Shown here piece after piece: positions 1 through 8,417 of a stretch of DNA of 64,000 nt (positions are counted from its first letter, which is position 1; each line of letters begins with the position of its first letter). Made by a program: the position numbers and the translations under genes. The notes beneath the pieces are model-generated. The model did not search any database, was not told where the DNA came from, and saw only the letters and a list, made by a program, of their open reading frames with translations. Origin of the DNA: Streptomyces marincola (GTDB lineage: Bacteria > Actinomycetota > Actinomycetes > Streptomycetales > Streptomycetaceae); NCBI RefSeq assembly GCF_020410765.1, contig NZ_CP084541.1, positions 806,001-870,000 on the forward strand, written 5' to 3'.

Positions 1-32
1 GTCTGCCGCGTGCTGGAATAGACGCGGCAGGC
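1..32. repeat. Perfect 9-bp hairpin at the window edge
   Basis: CTGCCGCGT (3-11) and ACGCGGCAG (22-30) are exact inverted repeats around a 10-base loop. A G-C pair at 1/32 and a T-G wobble at 2/31 extend the stem. The loop contains the TAG of the possible upstream reading frame. It may be a terminator or processing structure; there is no T tract, and the left flank is outside the window. Confidence 0.5.
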
Positions 33-357
33 CACGCATATCACCGGCAGGTGACGTTCACCGCCAGTGTGCGGACACGCCGCACAACGAGCACAACGAC
101 GAGGACAACGACCGAAGGCCAGTCGAGAAAGTCATGCCACACTTTGAGGTTCTCCCTTCACTGTGGTCGTGGGTCTATTGGACGGAGCTCTCGGAGTACT
201 GTTCAAAGTCTCGCTCTTTTTCTCCTTCTCGTCGCCCAGTTGAGGCCCTCGGACGTTTGTGCGTCGGCCGCCGCACCGCTCACAGAGCCACAAGTACAAC
301 TTCTCGGTGCTCGATGACTTCGGCACACCAACCGCAACAACCTCCTTGGAGGACGAC
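1..357. other. Non-coding leader region upstream of cas5c
   Basis: About 357 bases precede the cas operon. They are less GC-rich than the rest of the window and no convincing gene is present. One forward frame stays open from the left edge to a stop at 361, but the encoded stretch shows no recognisable domain. In the first frame a stop (TAG) lies at 19-21 and could end a gene that began before the window; the family order would predict cas3 there, but only about six residues are visible, too few to judge. No CRISPR repeat was found. The operon promoter is expected here; no -10/-35 pair stands out. Confidence 0.5.
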
Positions 358-1122
358 ATGACTGCCCCGACCGCCGGGATGCGGCGGCACGGCCGTGGTG
401 ACGATGGCTGGAGGTACCCGGATCTCGTCGTGGAGACCTGGGGGGATCTCGCCTGCTTCACTCGGCCCGAGCTGAAGTCCGAGCGCGTGAGCTACCAGGT
501 GATGACGCCCTCGGCCGCCAACGGTCTGTTGCAGGCGATCTTCTGGAAGCCTCAGTTCCAGTACGTCATTCGGCGGATCGAGGTGCTGCGGCCCGTCCGG
601 TGGCACCTGATGCGGCGGAACGAGGTGCGCTCGATCGCGAGTGCGGCCGGGGTCAGGGCGATGCAGAAGGTGCCTGCCCAGCGGTACGACGTGGAGGAGG
701 ACAGGGATCAGCGCAGCACGATGGCGCTGGCCGATGTCCGCTATCGGATTCACGCCCAGGTGGAGGTATCGGCGGCGGCGCGCGCGGGCGGCGAGGGGCA
801 CCCGCCGGCGACGGAGGAGAAGTACCGGGAGCAGCTGCGGCGGCGTGTGGAGCGCGGGGCCTGCTTCTCGCAGCCGTACCTGGGGTGCCGGGAGTTCACC
901 GCGTCGTTCGGGCCTGACAGCGGTCAGCCCGCGGACGCGGCGTTCACCGAGGAGTTGGGCGTGATGCTGCACTCGATCGAGTACACCCCGGCCGGTGAGC
1001 GCTACCGGTGGTTCCGGGCGTGGGTCGAGGGCGGGGTGCTCTGCGTGCCGCGCGAGCCGCTGCCGGAGAACGCTGTCGCCATGCCGCGGGGCGTGTGGCG
1101 CGCCGACGGCGCGGAGGGGTGA
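358..1122 (+). CDS. cas5c: CRISPR-associated protein Cas5, type I-C (Cas5c/Cas5d)
   Basis: Cas5c of type I-C cleaves the pre-crRNA in the repeat and stays bound to the crRNA 5' handle in Cascade. The 254-residue product has the family look: an N-terminal VETWGDLACFTRPELK strand-loop, the VSYQVMTPSAANGLLQAIFW segment, and QRSTMALADVRYRIHA in the middle. The ATG at 358 was chosen because a GGAGG lies 5 bases ahead of it; an upstream in-frame start at 259 lacks such a site and would add unrelated sequence. It is the first gene of a six-gene operon, followed 6 bases later by cas8c. Normally cas3 precedes it in type I-C operons; it is not visible here. Confidence 0.9.
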   Translation: MTAPTAGMRRHGRGDDGWRYPDLVVETWGDLACFTRPELKSERVSYQVMTPSAANGLLQAIFWKPQFQYVIRRIEVLRPVRWHLMRRNEVRSIASAAGVRAMQKVPAQRYDVEEDRDQRSTMALADVRYRIHAQVEVSAAARAGGEGHPPATEEKYREQLRRRVERGACFSQPYLGCREFTASFGPDSGQPADAAFTEELGVMLHSIEYTPAGERYRWFRAWVEGGVLCVPREPLPENAVAMPRGVWRADGAEG

Positions 1123-1128
1123 GCGGGC

Positions 1129-2961
1129 GTGCTGCTCCAGAAGCTGAAGGAGTTCGCGGAACGTGCCGCCGATCAGCTGCCGGCCGGGTATTACCGGGCG
1201 AGGACGATCCACTGGGTCCTGCGCATCGCGGAGGACGGCAGGAGCGCCGAGTTGCAGGGCGAGGGTCCGTTGCCGGCGAAGCGGCGGGATCAGGCGATGG
1301 TGGAGCAGGTTCCGTACGTGCAGCGTTCGGGCACGAAGGTGCCGCCGTATCTGCTGGTGGATTCGGCGGAGTTCGTGCTGGGCGTTGCGAAGTCGGCCGA
1401 TGGCGGGGGCGAGGCGGCGGCGGAGAAGGCGAGGGCGGAGGCGGCGCGGCGTCACGCGGCGTGGCGTGAGCTCGCGCTCGCCTGGGCGGACGGCGACCGG
1501 GATGATCCGGCGGCTGTCGCGTTGCGCACGTATCTGACGGACCCGGCGTTGCGGCTGCCCGTTGATGACCGGGTCGATGCGAAGGATGTCGTGGCGTTGC
1601 GTGTGGGCACGCGGTGGCTGCATGCCATGCCGTCGGTGCAGAGCCATTGGGCGGGCGAGGTGCGGCGGCGCAAGGGTGACCGCACGGAGCGTTCGGGTCT
1701 GTGCCTGGTGTGCGGGGAGCACGCGGAGTTGCTGGCGACGATCCCCGAGCCGGTCAAGAAGGGTGCTGTGCCGACGGCCGGTGGCAGCAACGAGGGCCAG
1801 CTGGTGTCCGTCAACGCCGCCGCGCAGGGCCGGGAGGGCATCACGCAACTGGCCAACACGCCCATCTGCCATGCGTGCGGCGGTCGTTCCATGGCCGCGC
1901 TGAACCACCTGCTGGCCTCGGAGCGCCACAGCCGCCGGTTCCGTGAGGACGGCGTGCTTCTCTGGTGGACGCGCGAGGGCTCGTCCGACGACGTGCTGTC
2001 GGCGTTGCTGCACGATGAGATCGACGTGTCCGTGATCGCGCGGCTCGTCGACAGCATCAACGTCCGTCCTGCGCCGAGCGCCGCCGAGGGGATCGATACG
2101 GACGCGTTCCTCGGTCTCACGCTGGGGCTGAACAACGCCAGGATCGTGGTGCGGGACTGGATCGACGTGCCCGTGCGGGAGATCAGGGAGGCGTGGGCCC
2201 ACTGGTTCGACCAGCACGGCGTGTTCGACGGCTGGAACCGCACGATGCGGTGGACGCCGCTCTGGCTCATGGCCCTGTCCTGCGGGCGCTGGACCGGCGA
2301 CCGTTACGCCAAGGACAGCGCGCCTCGCGGTCTCGAACACGAGCTGCTGCGCGCCGCGCTCCGCCGCGCTCCCCTGCCCGGCCGGGTGCTGCCCCGCCTC
2401 CTGCAACGCATTCAGGCCGACCAGCGCATCGACACCCCGCGTGTCTCGCTGCTGCGCCTGATCCTCAACCGCCCCTACGACAGCGAGGGAACCGCCGTGG
2501 CCGCTGCCCCGGAGAAGCTCGACGAGACCAGTACCAATCCCGCCTACACGGCCGGCCGCATGTTCTTCGTGCTTGAGGAGGTCCAGGGCAAGGCGCTGGA
2601 CAATCTGAACACCTCACTGCGGGACAAGCACTTCCGTACCGCGATGATCGCGCCGCTCACCACGATGACGCAGTTGGTGGCCAACGCCAACGCCCACTTC
2701 AAGCGGCTCAAGCGCGACAAGCCCGGTACCGGGTGGGCGTTGTACAACCAGCTGACCGCGTTGCACGCCGGTCTGCGCGAGCCCTTTCCGCAGCACCTCG
2801 ACCCGCTGGGGCAGGCGTGGTTCGTCCTCGGCTACTACCACGAGCGCCAGGCCGCACTGGAAGCCGCGGCGGCGCGGCAGGAGGCCAAGGCGAAGGCAAA
2901 CGCCGAGGCCGAGGCCGACGCCGAGGCCGCCTCGAACGGCCCGGCCGAGCCCGCGTCCTGA
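1129..2961 (+). CDS. cas8c: CRISPR-associated protein Cas8c (Csd1), large Cascade subunit
   Basis: Cas8c is the large subunit of the type I-C surveillance complex and reads the PAM. The 610-residue protein has the family's paired zinc-ribbon cysteines, CLVCG near residue 190 and CHACGG near residue 245, and the C-terminal alpha-helical part around LTALHAGLREPFPQHLDPLGQ. It ends in a low-complexity Ala/Glu/Lys tail that is probably flexible. The GTG start lies 6 bases after the cas5c stop, with GGAGG overlapping the end of cas5c, so translation is likely coupled. In some type I-C systems an internal start in cas8c makes the small subunit Cas11; that was not tested here. Confidence 0.92.
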   Translation: MLLQKLKEFAERAADQLPAGYYRARTIHWVLRIAEDGRSAELQGEGPLPAKRRDQAMVEQVPYVQRSGTKVPPYLLVDSAEFVLGVAKSADGGGEAAAEKARAEAARRHAAWRELALAWADGDRDDPAAVALRTYLTDPALRLPVDDRVDAKDVVALRVGTRWLHAMPSVQSHWAGEVRRRKGDRTERSGLCLVCGEHAELLATIPEPVKKGAVPTAGGSNEGQLVSVNAAAQGREGITQLANTPICHACGGRSMAALNHLLASERHSRRFREDGVLLWWTREGSSDDVLSALLHDEIDVSVIARLVDSINVRPAPSAAEGIDTDAFLGLTLGLNNARIVVRDWIDVPVREIREAWAHWFDQHGVFDGWNRTMRWTPLWLMALSCGRWTGDRYAKDSAPRGLEHELLRAALRRAPLPGRVLPRLLQRIQADQRIDTPRVSLLRLILNRPYDSEGTAVAAAPEKLDETSTNPAYTAGRMFFVLEEVQGKALDNLNTSLRDKHFRTAMIAPLTTMTQLVANANAHFKRLKRDKPGTGWALYNQLTALHAGLREPFPQHLDPLGQAWFVLGYYHERQAALEAAAARQEAKAKANAEAEADAEAASNGPAEPAS

Positions 2962-3012
2962 CCAGCCCCCCGTACCGACCTCTCCGTCACGTTTTCCCGA
3001 AGGACTCGCGAG

Positions 3013-3921
3013 ATGAGCAACGACGCCCACCTGGACCCGGCCCGCAAGCACGACTTCGTGTTCCTCATCGAGGCGGTCGACTCCAATCCGAACGGCGACC
3101 CCGACAACGGCGGTATTCCGCGCACCGATCCGATCACCGGCCAGGGGCTGATCACCGATGTGGCCATCAAGCGGAAGATCCGCAACACGGTGGCCATGAT
3201 CAACGAGCACGAGAACGTCCCCGGCAACCACATCTACGTCGAGGCCGGGGTCGCGCTGAACGCGCAGCACGAGCGCGCCTTCACCGAGGGGAAGGCCACC
3301 GACAAGAAGTCGGCGCAGGAGTGGATGTGCCGGAACTTCTTCGATGTCCGCATGTTCGGTGCCGTGATGACCACGGGCAAGAAAGATCGGTGGGCGGGGC
3401 GGGTGCAGGGCCCGGTGCAGATCGGGTTCGCCCGGTCCGTCGACCCCGTCACCCCGTTCGACATCGGCATCACCCGTGTCACGCCGACGCGTGAGGAGGA
3501 TGTCGAGGCGTGGAACAACCCGTCTCCGGACGGGAAGACCAAGGGCAAGGAGACCGAGATGGGCTCCAAGCACATCGTGCCCTACGGCCTCTACAAGGGC
3601 ACAGGTCACTTCAGTGCCCCGCTGGCCGGGAGGACGGGCGTCACGAAGGATGATCTGGCGCTGTTCTGGCGGGCGTTCATCCTCATGTTCGAGCATGACA
3701 GGGCTGCGGCGAGGGCCGGGCTCGCGCTGCGCGGTCTGCACGTGTTCACCCACGCGGACCCGTTCGGCCGCGCGCCCGCGCACGAGCTGGCCGATCTGAT
3801 CACCGTCACCCGCCGGGGGGATGTCACCGCGCGCAGTCTCGACGACTACGAGCTCGGTACGGAGCCCGCGAAGCTGCCCGACGGCGTCGAGTTGACCACG
3901 CTTCTCCCCCAGGTGCGGTAG
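3013..3921 (+). CDS. cas7c: CRISPR-associated protein Cas7, type I-C (Csd2)
   Basis: Cas7 forms the backbone of Cascade, wrapping the crRNA spacer in several copies. The 302-residue sequence carries the Csd2/Csh2 signature near the N terminus: NPNGDPDNGG, PRTDPITGQGLITD and IKRKIRN, followed by the FFDVRMFGAV segment. Length and motifs match the family. The ATG at 3013 has AAGGA at suitable distance. The 51-base gap after cas8c is the largest in the operon, and cas4 follows 2 bases after its stop. Confidence 0.93.
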   Translation: MSNDAHLDPARKHDFVFLIEAVDSNPNGDPDNGGIPRTDPITGQGLITDVAIKRKIRNTVAMINEHENVPGNHIYVEAGVALNAQHERAFTEGKATDKKSAQEWMCRNFFDVRMFGAVMTTGKKDRWAGRVQGPVQIGFARSVDPVTPFDIGITRVTPTREEDVEAWNNPSPDGKTKGKETEMGSKHIVPYGLYKGTGHFSAPLAGRTGVTKDDLALFWRAFILMFEHDRAAARAGLALRGLHVFTHADPFGRAPAHELADLITVTRRGDVTARSLDDYELGTEPAKLPDGVELTTLLPQVR

Positions 3922-3923
3922 CG

Positions 3924-4589
3924 GTGGCCACGGAGTCACCGGGGCGGGGCGGGGAGGGGCCGCTGCCGCAGGTGCCCCTCTCCGCGCTTGAGCACTACGC
4001 CTACTGTCCTCGCCAGAGCGGCCTGATCCTGCTTGAGGACGCCTTCGAGGACGATGCGGCGACCGTTCGGGGCACGCTGCTGCACCAGCGTGTCGACACG
4101 CCGGGCAGCCGGGGGCGCGGCGCGGTGCGCACGCTGCACGCGCTGCCCGTGTTCAACGACGCGCTGGGCCTTGTGGGTGTCTGCGACGCGGTCGAGCTGC
4201 ACGCGGACGGCCGGGTGCTGCCCGTTGAGCACAAGTCGGGCCGCTATCTGCCGGACGGCCCTGCCGATGTGCAGGCGGCCGGGCAGGCCATGTGCCTGGA
4301 GGCGATGTTCGGGAGGGCCGTCGAGGAGGCCGCCGTCTATTCCGCGGCCGACCGGCGCCGCCACATCGTCGTGGTCGATCAGGTGCTGCGCGACCGCGTC
4401 ACCGGTCTGACGGCCGAGGTCCGGCGCATGCTCACCGCCAGTGCCCTTCCCGCTCCGGTCGCGGACAAGCGCTGCCGCCGCTGCTCGATGGCCGATTCGT
4501 GCATGCCTCGGGTGCTCGCCGATGACCGCCGTTTCCGCCAGGCCCTGAGCGACCTGTTCCACCCCGAACCGCTGCCGGAGCATTCGTGA
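3924..4589 (+). CDS. cas4: CRISPR adaptation nuclease Cas4
   Basis: Cas4 is a RecB-family iron-sulfur nuclease that trims prespacers and helps Cas1-Cas2 choose PAM-flanked DNA. In the 221 residues one sees YCPRQ near residue 30 (first cluster cysteine), GVCDAVE, the catalytic VEHKSG (E-x-K), a QAAGQAM segment and the C-terminal cysteine group KRCRRCSMADSC. All nuclease and Fe-S residues seem present. The GTG start is 2 bases after cas7, and the stop overlaps the cas1 start in a GTGA, pointing to coupled translation with cas1. Confidence 0.93.
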   Translation: MATESPGRGGEGPLPQVPLSALEHYAYCPRQSGLILLEDAFEDDAATVRGTLLHQRVDTPGSRGRGAVRTLHALPVFNDALGLVGVCDAVELHADGRVLPVEHKSGRYLPDGPADVQAAGQAMCLEAMFGRAVEEAAVYSAADRRRHIVVVDQVLRDRVTGLTAEVRRMLTASALPAPVADKRCRRCSMADSCMPRVLADDRRFRQALSDLFHPEPLPEHS

Positions 4590-5620
4590 CCACTGAACTC
4601 CTCAACACCCTTTACGTGCAGACGCAGGGCACCGAACTCCGTCTGGAGGAGGACTCGCTGCGTATCCGCGTGCCCGAGCAGGAGGGGCGCCGCATCGTGC
4701 CGCTGCGCCGCCTCGATGCGATCGTCGTCTACGGGCACGTCACCCTGTCCAGCGAACTCATCGCCCGCTGCGCGCGGGATGCCCGTTCCATCACGTGGAT
4801 GAGCCGCGGCGGCCGGTTCGAGGGGCGTCTCGACGGGGCGGTCCGGGGGAACGTGCTGCTCCGGCACGCGCAGCATCAGGCGCACGACGACGCGGCCGTC
4901 CGGATCGCGATCGCGCGCAACGTCGTGGCCGCGAAGGTCCGCAACAGCCGCTGGGTCATTCTGCGCGCCGCACGGGACGCCAAGGGGGCGGCGCAGGGCG
5001 CCATGCGCGCGACCGCCGGTGAACTCGCGGACGCCCTCCCGGAGATCGCCGTCGCGCCCGACACCGACACGCTCATGGGGTACGAGGGCGACGCGGCCCG
5101 GCGGCACTTCGCGGCCGTGCGCCACGCGCTGCGTCCGGCGGAGGGCATCCCGCCGTTCGAACGCCGCATCCGCCGGCCGCCCACGGACCCGGTCAACGCG
5201 ACGCTGTCGTTCGTCTACGGGCTCCTGCGCGGGCTCGTCCACGGCGCGGCCGAGCAGATCGGGCTCGACCCTTACGTCGGCTACCTGCACGGCATCCGTC
5301 CAGCCAAGCCCGCGCTCGTTCTCGACCTGATGGAGGAGTTCCGCGCGCCGCTCGCGGACCGCCTCGTGCTCACGCTGCTGAACCGGCGCCAGTTGCGGCC
5401 CGAGCACTTCGAGCACCTGCCGGGCGGCGCCGTGCGGCTCACCGAGGACGGCCGCACGGTGGTGATCCAGGCGTGGCAGGAGTGGCGGCAGCGACCGTGG
5501 CCCCACACGCTCGCCGGCCGTGACGTGCCCGCGGGGCTGCTGCCGGTGATGCAGGCCCGGCTCCTGGCCCGCCATCTCCGCGGTGACCTGCCCGCCTACC
5601 TCCCCTGGATCGCGAGCTGA
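4586..5620 (+). CDS. cas1: CRISPR integrase Cas1, type I-C
   Basis: Cas1 integrates new spacers as a complex with Cas2. The 344-residue protein shows the N-terminal LLNTLYVQTQG beta-domain start typical of type I-C, the MGYEGDAARRHF motif with the likely catalytic Glu, the DPVNATLSFVYGLL helix, GYLHG (catalytic His) and LDLMEEFR (catalytic Asp). It looks intact. The GTG start overlaps the cas4 stop, and its TGA shares one base with the cas2 ATG. An intact adaptation module argues that this locus was recently able to acquire spacers, although no array is in view. Confidence 0.95.
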   Translation: MTTELLNTLYVQTQGTELRLEEDSLRIRVPEQEGRRIVPLRRLDAIVVYGHVTLSSELIARCARDARSITWMSRGGRFEGRLDGAVRGNVLLRHAQHQAHDDAAVRIAIARNVVAAKVRNSRWVILRAARDAKGAAQGAMRATAGELADALPEIAVAPDTDTLMGYEGDAARRHFAAVRHALRPAEGIPPFERRIRRPPTDPVNATLSFVYGLLRGLVHGAAEQIGLDPYVGYLHGIRPAKPALVLDLMEEFRAPLADRLVLTLLNRRQLRPEHFEHLPGGAVRLTEDGRTVVIQAWQEWRQRPWPHTLAGRDVPAGLLPVMQARLLARHLRGDLPAYLPWIAS

Positions 5621-5910
5621 TGGACCTTCTCCTCACCTACGACGTGGACACCACGAGCCCCGAGGGCGCCAGGCGGCTACGCCGGGTCGCGAAGCTGTGC
5701 GAGGGGTACGGGCTGCGCGTGCAGCAGTCCGTGTTCGAGATCGTGGCGGACGAGGCGGACCTCCTGCGCCTGCTCGCGGCCATCGACGACATCATCAACG
5801 CCGACCGGGACAGCGTCCGCGTCTACCGGCTGCCCCACCACGGGCTGAGTGACGTGCACACCCGCGGCACCGCCCGGCCGCAGCCGCACCGGGGGGACTT
5901 GGTCGTCTGA
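5620..5910 (+). CDS. cas2: CRISPR endoribonuclease-fold protein Cas2
   Basis: Cas2 forms the structural core of the Cas1-Cas2 integrase. The 96-residue ferredoxin-like protein starts MDLLLTYDVDT, with the conserved Asp after the first strand. It continues with ARRLRRVAKLCEGYG and VQQSVFEIVAD and ends in a basic/Gly-rich tail. It is the last cas gene. In type I-C loci an array usually follows cas2; here the next 8 bases lead directly into the stop codon of a convergent SDR gene. Confidence 0.93.
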   Translation: MDLLLTYDVDTTSPEGARRLRRVAKLCEGYGLRVQQSVFEIVADEADLLRLLAAIDDIINADRDSVRVYRLPHHGLSDVHTRGTARPQPHRGDLVV

Positions 5911-5911
5911 A

Positions 5912-5928
5912 CCTCCCTCAGGGGGAGG
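5912..5928. terminator. Short bidirectional hairpin between cas2 and the SDR gene
   Basis: CCTCCC and GGGAGG form a 6-bp stem with a 5-base loop, exactly in the gap between two convergent genes and overlapping the SDR stop codon. It lacks a T tract and is short, so its strength is uncertain. Confidence 0.4.
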
Positions 5929-6718
5929 CATGTTGGTTCGCCACGGGGTCGGCGGCCGTGGTCCCGGCCTTGCGGCGGTGCAGGGCGTTGATGTCGGCGA
6001 GCCAGCGTTCGTGGTCGGCGAGCCGGGCCCGGGCGTGGTCGGCGACCTCGGGGTGGGGCAGGATCAGGAACCGGTCCTCGGCCATCCCCGCGAAGAGGCT
6101 GTCGGCGACCTGTTCGGGGCCGATGGCCGTCGAGGTGAGCGGTACGGCGGTGGCGTTGTCGAGCGCCTGGTGCAGGGGGGTCAGCACGCCACGCGGGCAG
6201 ATGGCGTGCACCCGTATCCCGTGGTGGCGGTAGGTCACGGCAAGCCATTCGGCGAACGCGAGCGCGGCGTGCTTGGAGACCGCGTACGGTGCGGCGCCGA
6301 CCATGGTGAGGAGTCCCGCCGCGGAGACGGTGGAGACGAAGCGTCCCCGGCCGCGGGCCAGCCAGCCGGGCAGTAGTTGCCTGGCCGCCCTGATGTGGGC
6401 GAGGACGTTGTGGTCCCAGGCCGCCTGCCACTGTTCGTCGGCCAGCTCGGGTCCCCCGTCGTGGACGACGCCCGCGTTGGCGCAGTAGACGTCGATGTCG
6501 CCGCCGAGCGCGTGCCGCGCCTCGTCGAGGGAGAGGGTGGCGGCGTCGCCCGGGATGGGGACGCCGCCGATGCGCGCCGCGACCTCGGCCGCGCGTTCCG
6601 GGTGCCGGTCGTTGACACCGACGCGCGCTCCCTCGGCGGCGAACCGCTGCGCCAGCGCCGCGCCGATGCCGCGGCCGGCGCCGGTGACGACGACCCGCTG
6701 CCCGTTCACGTCGGTCAT
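5918..6718 (-). CDS. Short-chain dehydrogenase/reductase at the cluster's left edge
   Basis: A classical SDR of 266 residues. It has the GAGRGIGAAL nucleotide-binding loop near the N terminus, CANAG in place of the usual NNAG, a catalytic Ser in the STVSAAG stretch and Y-x-x-x-K in PYAVSKHAAL. Its ATG overlaps the stop of the upstream sugar N-methyltransferase gene (ATGA), so the two are almost certainly translated together. It could act on a cluster intermediate. It is not an extended SDR of the RmlD/DnmV type, so a role as the missing sugar 4-ketoreductase would be unusual. Substrate unknown. Confidence 0.75.
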   Translation of the reverse strand: MTDVNGQRVVVTGAGRGIGAALAQRFAAEGARVGVNDRHPERAAEVAARIGGVPIPGDAATLSLDEARHALGGDIDVYCANAGVVHDGGPELADEQWQAAWDHNVLAHIRAARQLLPGWLARGRGRFVSTVSAAGLLTMVGAAPYAVSKHAALAFAEWLAVTYRHHGIRVHAICPRGVLTPLHQALDNATAVPLTSTAIGPEQVADSLFAGMAEDRFLILPHPEVADHARARLADHERWLADINALHRRKAGTTAADPVANQHASP

Positions 6719-7482
6719 GCGGGCGTTCCCGGGGCCGGCCCTGACGTCCCGCCGTCGAGCACGCCGACGAACAGGCCGGGGCCCACGTGTTCGTACGGCA
6801 TGAAGTCGACGCTGAACCCTGCCTGGCGGAAGGCGGCTTGATACTCGTCGTGGGTGAAGAGGGTCATGACGTGGGTGTCCGTGAAGTGCGCGATGCCGGC
6901 CTTCGGGTCGGCGACCGTGTAGTGGACTTCCATGCGGCTGCTGCCGCCTTCGCGGACGGTGCGGGAGACGCGCGAGATGGTGCGGCCGTCCTCGTGCACC
7001 GTGGCCCCGCTGACGTGCCCGTCCAGGAAGTTCGCCGGGGACCACCAGGGCTCGATGACGACGACGCCGCCGGGCGTGGTGTGCCGGGCGAAGGTGGCGA
7101 GTGTGGCGGTGAGCGCCTGCTGGTCGGGCAGGTAGCCGACGGAGCTGAACAGGCATGTCACCGCGTCGAACTGCCGCGGCAGCCGGAAGTCGCGCATGTC
7201 GCCCTGGTGGAGCGGGATGCCGGGCACGCGCCGGGCGGCGGTCTCCACCATCTCCGCGGAGCGGTCGAGGCCGGTCACGTCGTCGAAGTGGTCCACCAGG
7301 TGGACGAGGTGGGAGCCGGTGCCGCAGGCCACGTCGAGCAGGCTGCGCGCGTCCGGCTTCAGCCGCCGGATGTGTTCCGTGACGAGCCGGGCCTCCGCGG
7401 CGTAATCCTTGCCCCGGCCCTTGTAGACGGCGTCGTAGACGTCCGCACGCCGGTAAATCTCCTCGATCTGGACGCTGCCCAT
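6715..7482 (-). CDS. NDP-aminosugar N,N-dimethyltransferase, DesVI/TylM1-like
   Basis: The 255-residue protein closely follows the DesVI/TylM1 pattern: ADVYDAVYKGRGKDYAAEA near the N terminus, the SAM-binding LLDVACGTGSHLVHL, HQGDMRDFRLPRQFDAV, and MEVHYTVADP followed by MTLFTHDEYQAAF. These enzymes transfer one or two methyl groups from SAM to the 3-amino group of a TDP-deoxyaminosugar. ATG 7482 was chosen over longer versions because a GGAG-type site precedes it and the homology begins there. It predicts that the attached sugar is a (di)methylamino sugar, although the gene lies about 10 kb from the other sugar genes. Confidence 0.88.
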   Translation of the reverse strand: MGSVQIEEIYRRADVYDAVYKGRGKDYAAEARLVTEHIRRLKPDARSLLDVACGTGSHLVHLVDHFDDVTGLDRSAEMVETAARRVPGIPLHQGDMRDFRLPRQFDAVTCLFSSVGYLPDQQALTATLATFARHTTPGGVVVIEPWWSPANFLDGHVSGATVHEDGRTISRVSRTVREGGSSRMEVHYTVADPKAGIAHFTDTHVMTLFTHDEYQAAFRQAGFSVDFMPYEHVGPGLFVGVLDGGTSGPAPGTPA

Positions 7483-7745
7483 GAGTTCTCCGCTCCGGGA
7501 ATGCGCGACAACGCGGTTCGTGGGGATGGGGGGAAATCGGGGGTGAGGGGGGTGGCGGTCCTGGCATGCCCGACGGCGCCCGCGCGCGAGGGGGCGGCGC
7601 CGGTTCGGCGAAGAATCGACTCGGCCACAATCGACGTTGTAACTATTGCCGTACCTGTTGTACTTTACCCACGGGGTGGTAGTCAACAGATCCTCGCTGG
7701 TGACGATCACTCAAAAGTCCCCTCAGTTCTAGGAGTTGCTCACTT
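7483..7745. promoter_or_regulatory. Divergent promoter region with GTTGTA direct repeat
   Basis: This 263-base gap separates the minus-strand N-methyltransferase unit from the plus-strand FMN reductase unit. Its right half (about 7610-7740) is clearly AT-richer than the surroundings. GTTGTA occurs at 7636-7641 and 7657-7662, a 21-base period or two helical turns, as expected for a side-by-side regulator site. The FMN reductase ATG is preceded by AGGAG at 7731-7735. Confidence 0.45.
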
Positions 7746-8351
7746 ATGACCCGTATAGCCGTGATCGTGGGGAGCACCCGCCCCCGGCGCCGCACCGCGA
7801 TCACCGCGGACTGGACGCTGGAGGTCGCGCAGCGGCACCCGGAGGTGAAGTCGGGAAGGGCTTCTGTCGAACTGCTCGACCTCGTCGACTTCGAATTGCC
7901 GGTGCTCGACGAACCGGTCTCGCCGGCCTTCGGGCACTACGAGTACGAGCACAGCAAGCGCTGGGCGCAGGCGGTCGCCTCCTACGACGCGTACATCTTC
8001 GTCACGCCCGAGTACAACCACTCGTTCCCCGGCGCGCTGAAGAACGCGATCGACTTCCTCTACCAGGAGTGGGCCCACAAGGCGGCGGGCTTCGTCAGCC
8101 ACGGCGTGACCGGCGGTACCCGTGCGGTGGAGCATCTGCGGACCGTCATGTCCGAGCTGAAGGTCGCGACGGTCAGCTCGCAGGTCGCGCTGAACGCCTT
8201 CACCGACTTCGAGATCACCGATCCGACGCTGCCCGGCACCATCACCCCGGGCCCGTACCAGGAGCAGTCGCTCAACGACCTGCTGGACGACCTGATCCCG
8301 TGGGCGGAGGCGCTCAAGCAGGTCCGCCTCGCCAAGGAGGCCGCGAGCTGA
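7746..8351 (+). CDS. NAD(P)H-dependent FMN reductase (flavodoxin-like fold)
   Basis: A 201-residue flavodoxin-fold reductase of the NADPH-dependent FMN reductase family. It shows IAVIVGSTRPRRR (phosphate-binding loop of FMN) at the N terminus and the TPEYNHSFPGALKNAID segment that contacts flavin and forms the family signature. In an angucycline cluster such an enzyme could supply reduced flavin to the ABM-type oxygenase or reduce quinone intermediates. It is not of the HpaC-like type found as JadY, so its partner is an inference. A methyltransferase gene follows 66 bases later and is probably co-transcribed. Confidence 0.85.
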   Translation: MTRIAVIVGSTRPRRRTAITADWTLEVAQRHPEVKSGRASVELLDLVDFELPVLDEPVSPAFGHYEYEHSKRWAQAVASYDAYIFVTPEYNHSFPGALKNAIDFLYQEWAHKAAGFVSHGVTGGTRAVEHLRTVMSELKVATVSSQVALNAFTDFEITDPTLPGTITPGPYQEQSLNDLLDDLIPWAEALKQVRLAKEAAS

Positions 8352-8417
8352 CGTCCGGGCTCCTCCGCCCCCCGCCGTCCCCCCGTGACGCACCACGCCG
8401 ACCCCTGGGAGGTCCGT

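Noticed and set aside
280..2406. 708-codon open frame on the minus strand across cas5c and cas8c
   Set aside because: Arg/Pro/His-rich translation with no domain, lying opposite two clear cas genes; a high-GC shadow frame.
5918..7630. 570-codon frame joining the SDR to upstream sequence
   Set aside because: The upstream half is a shadow of the N-methyltransferase gene; the SDR starts at 6718 in an ATGA overlap.
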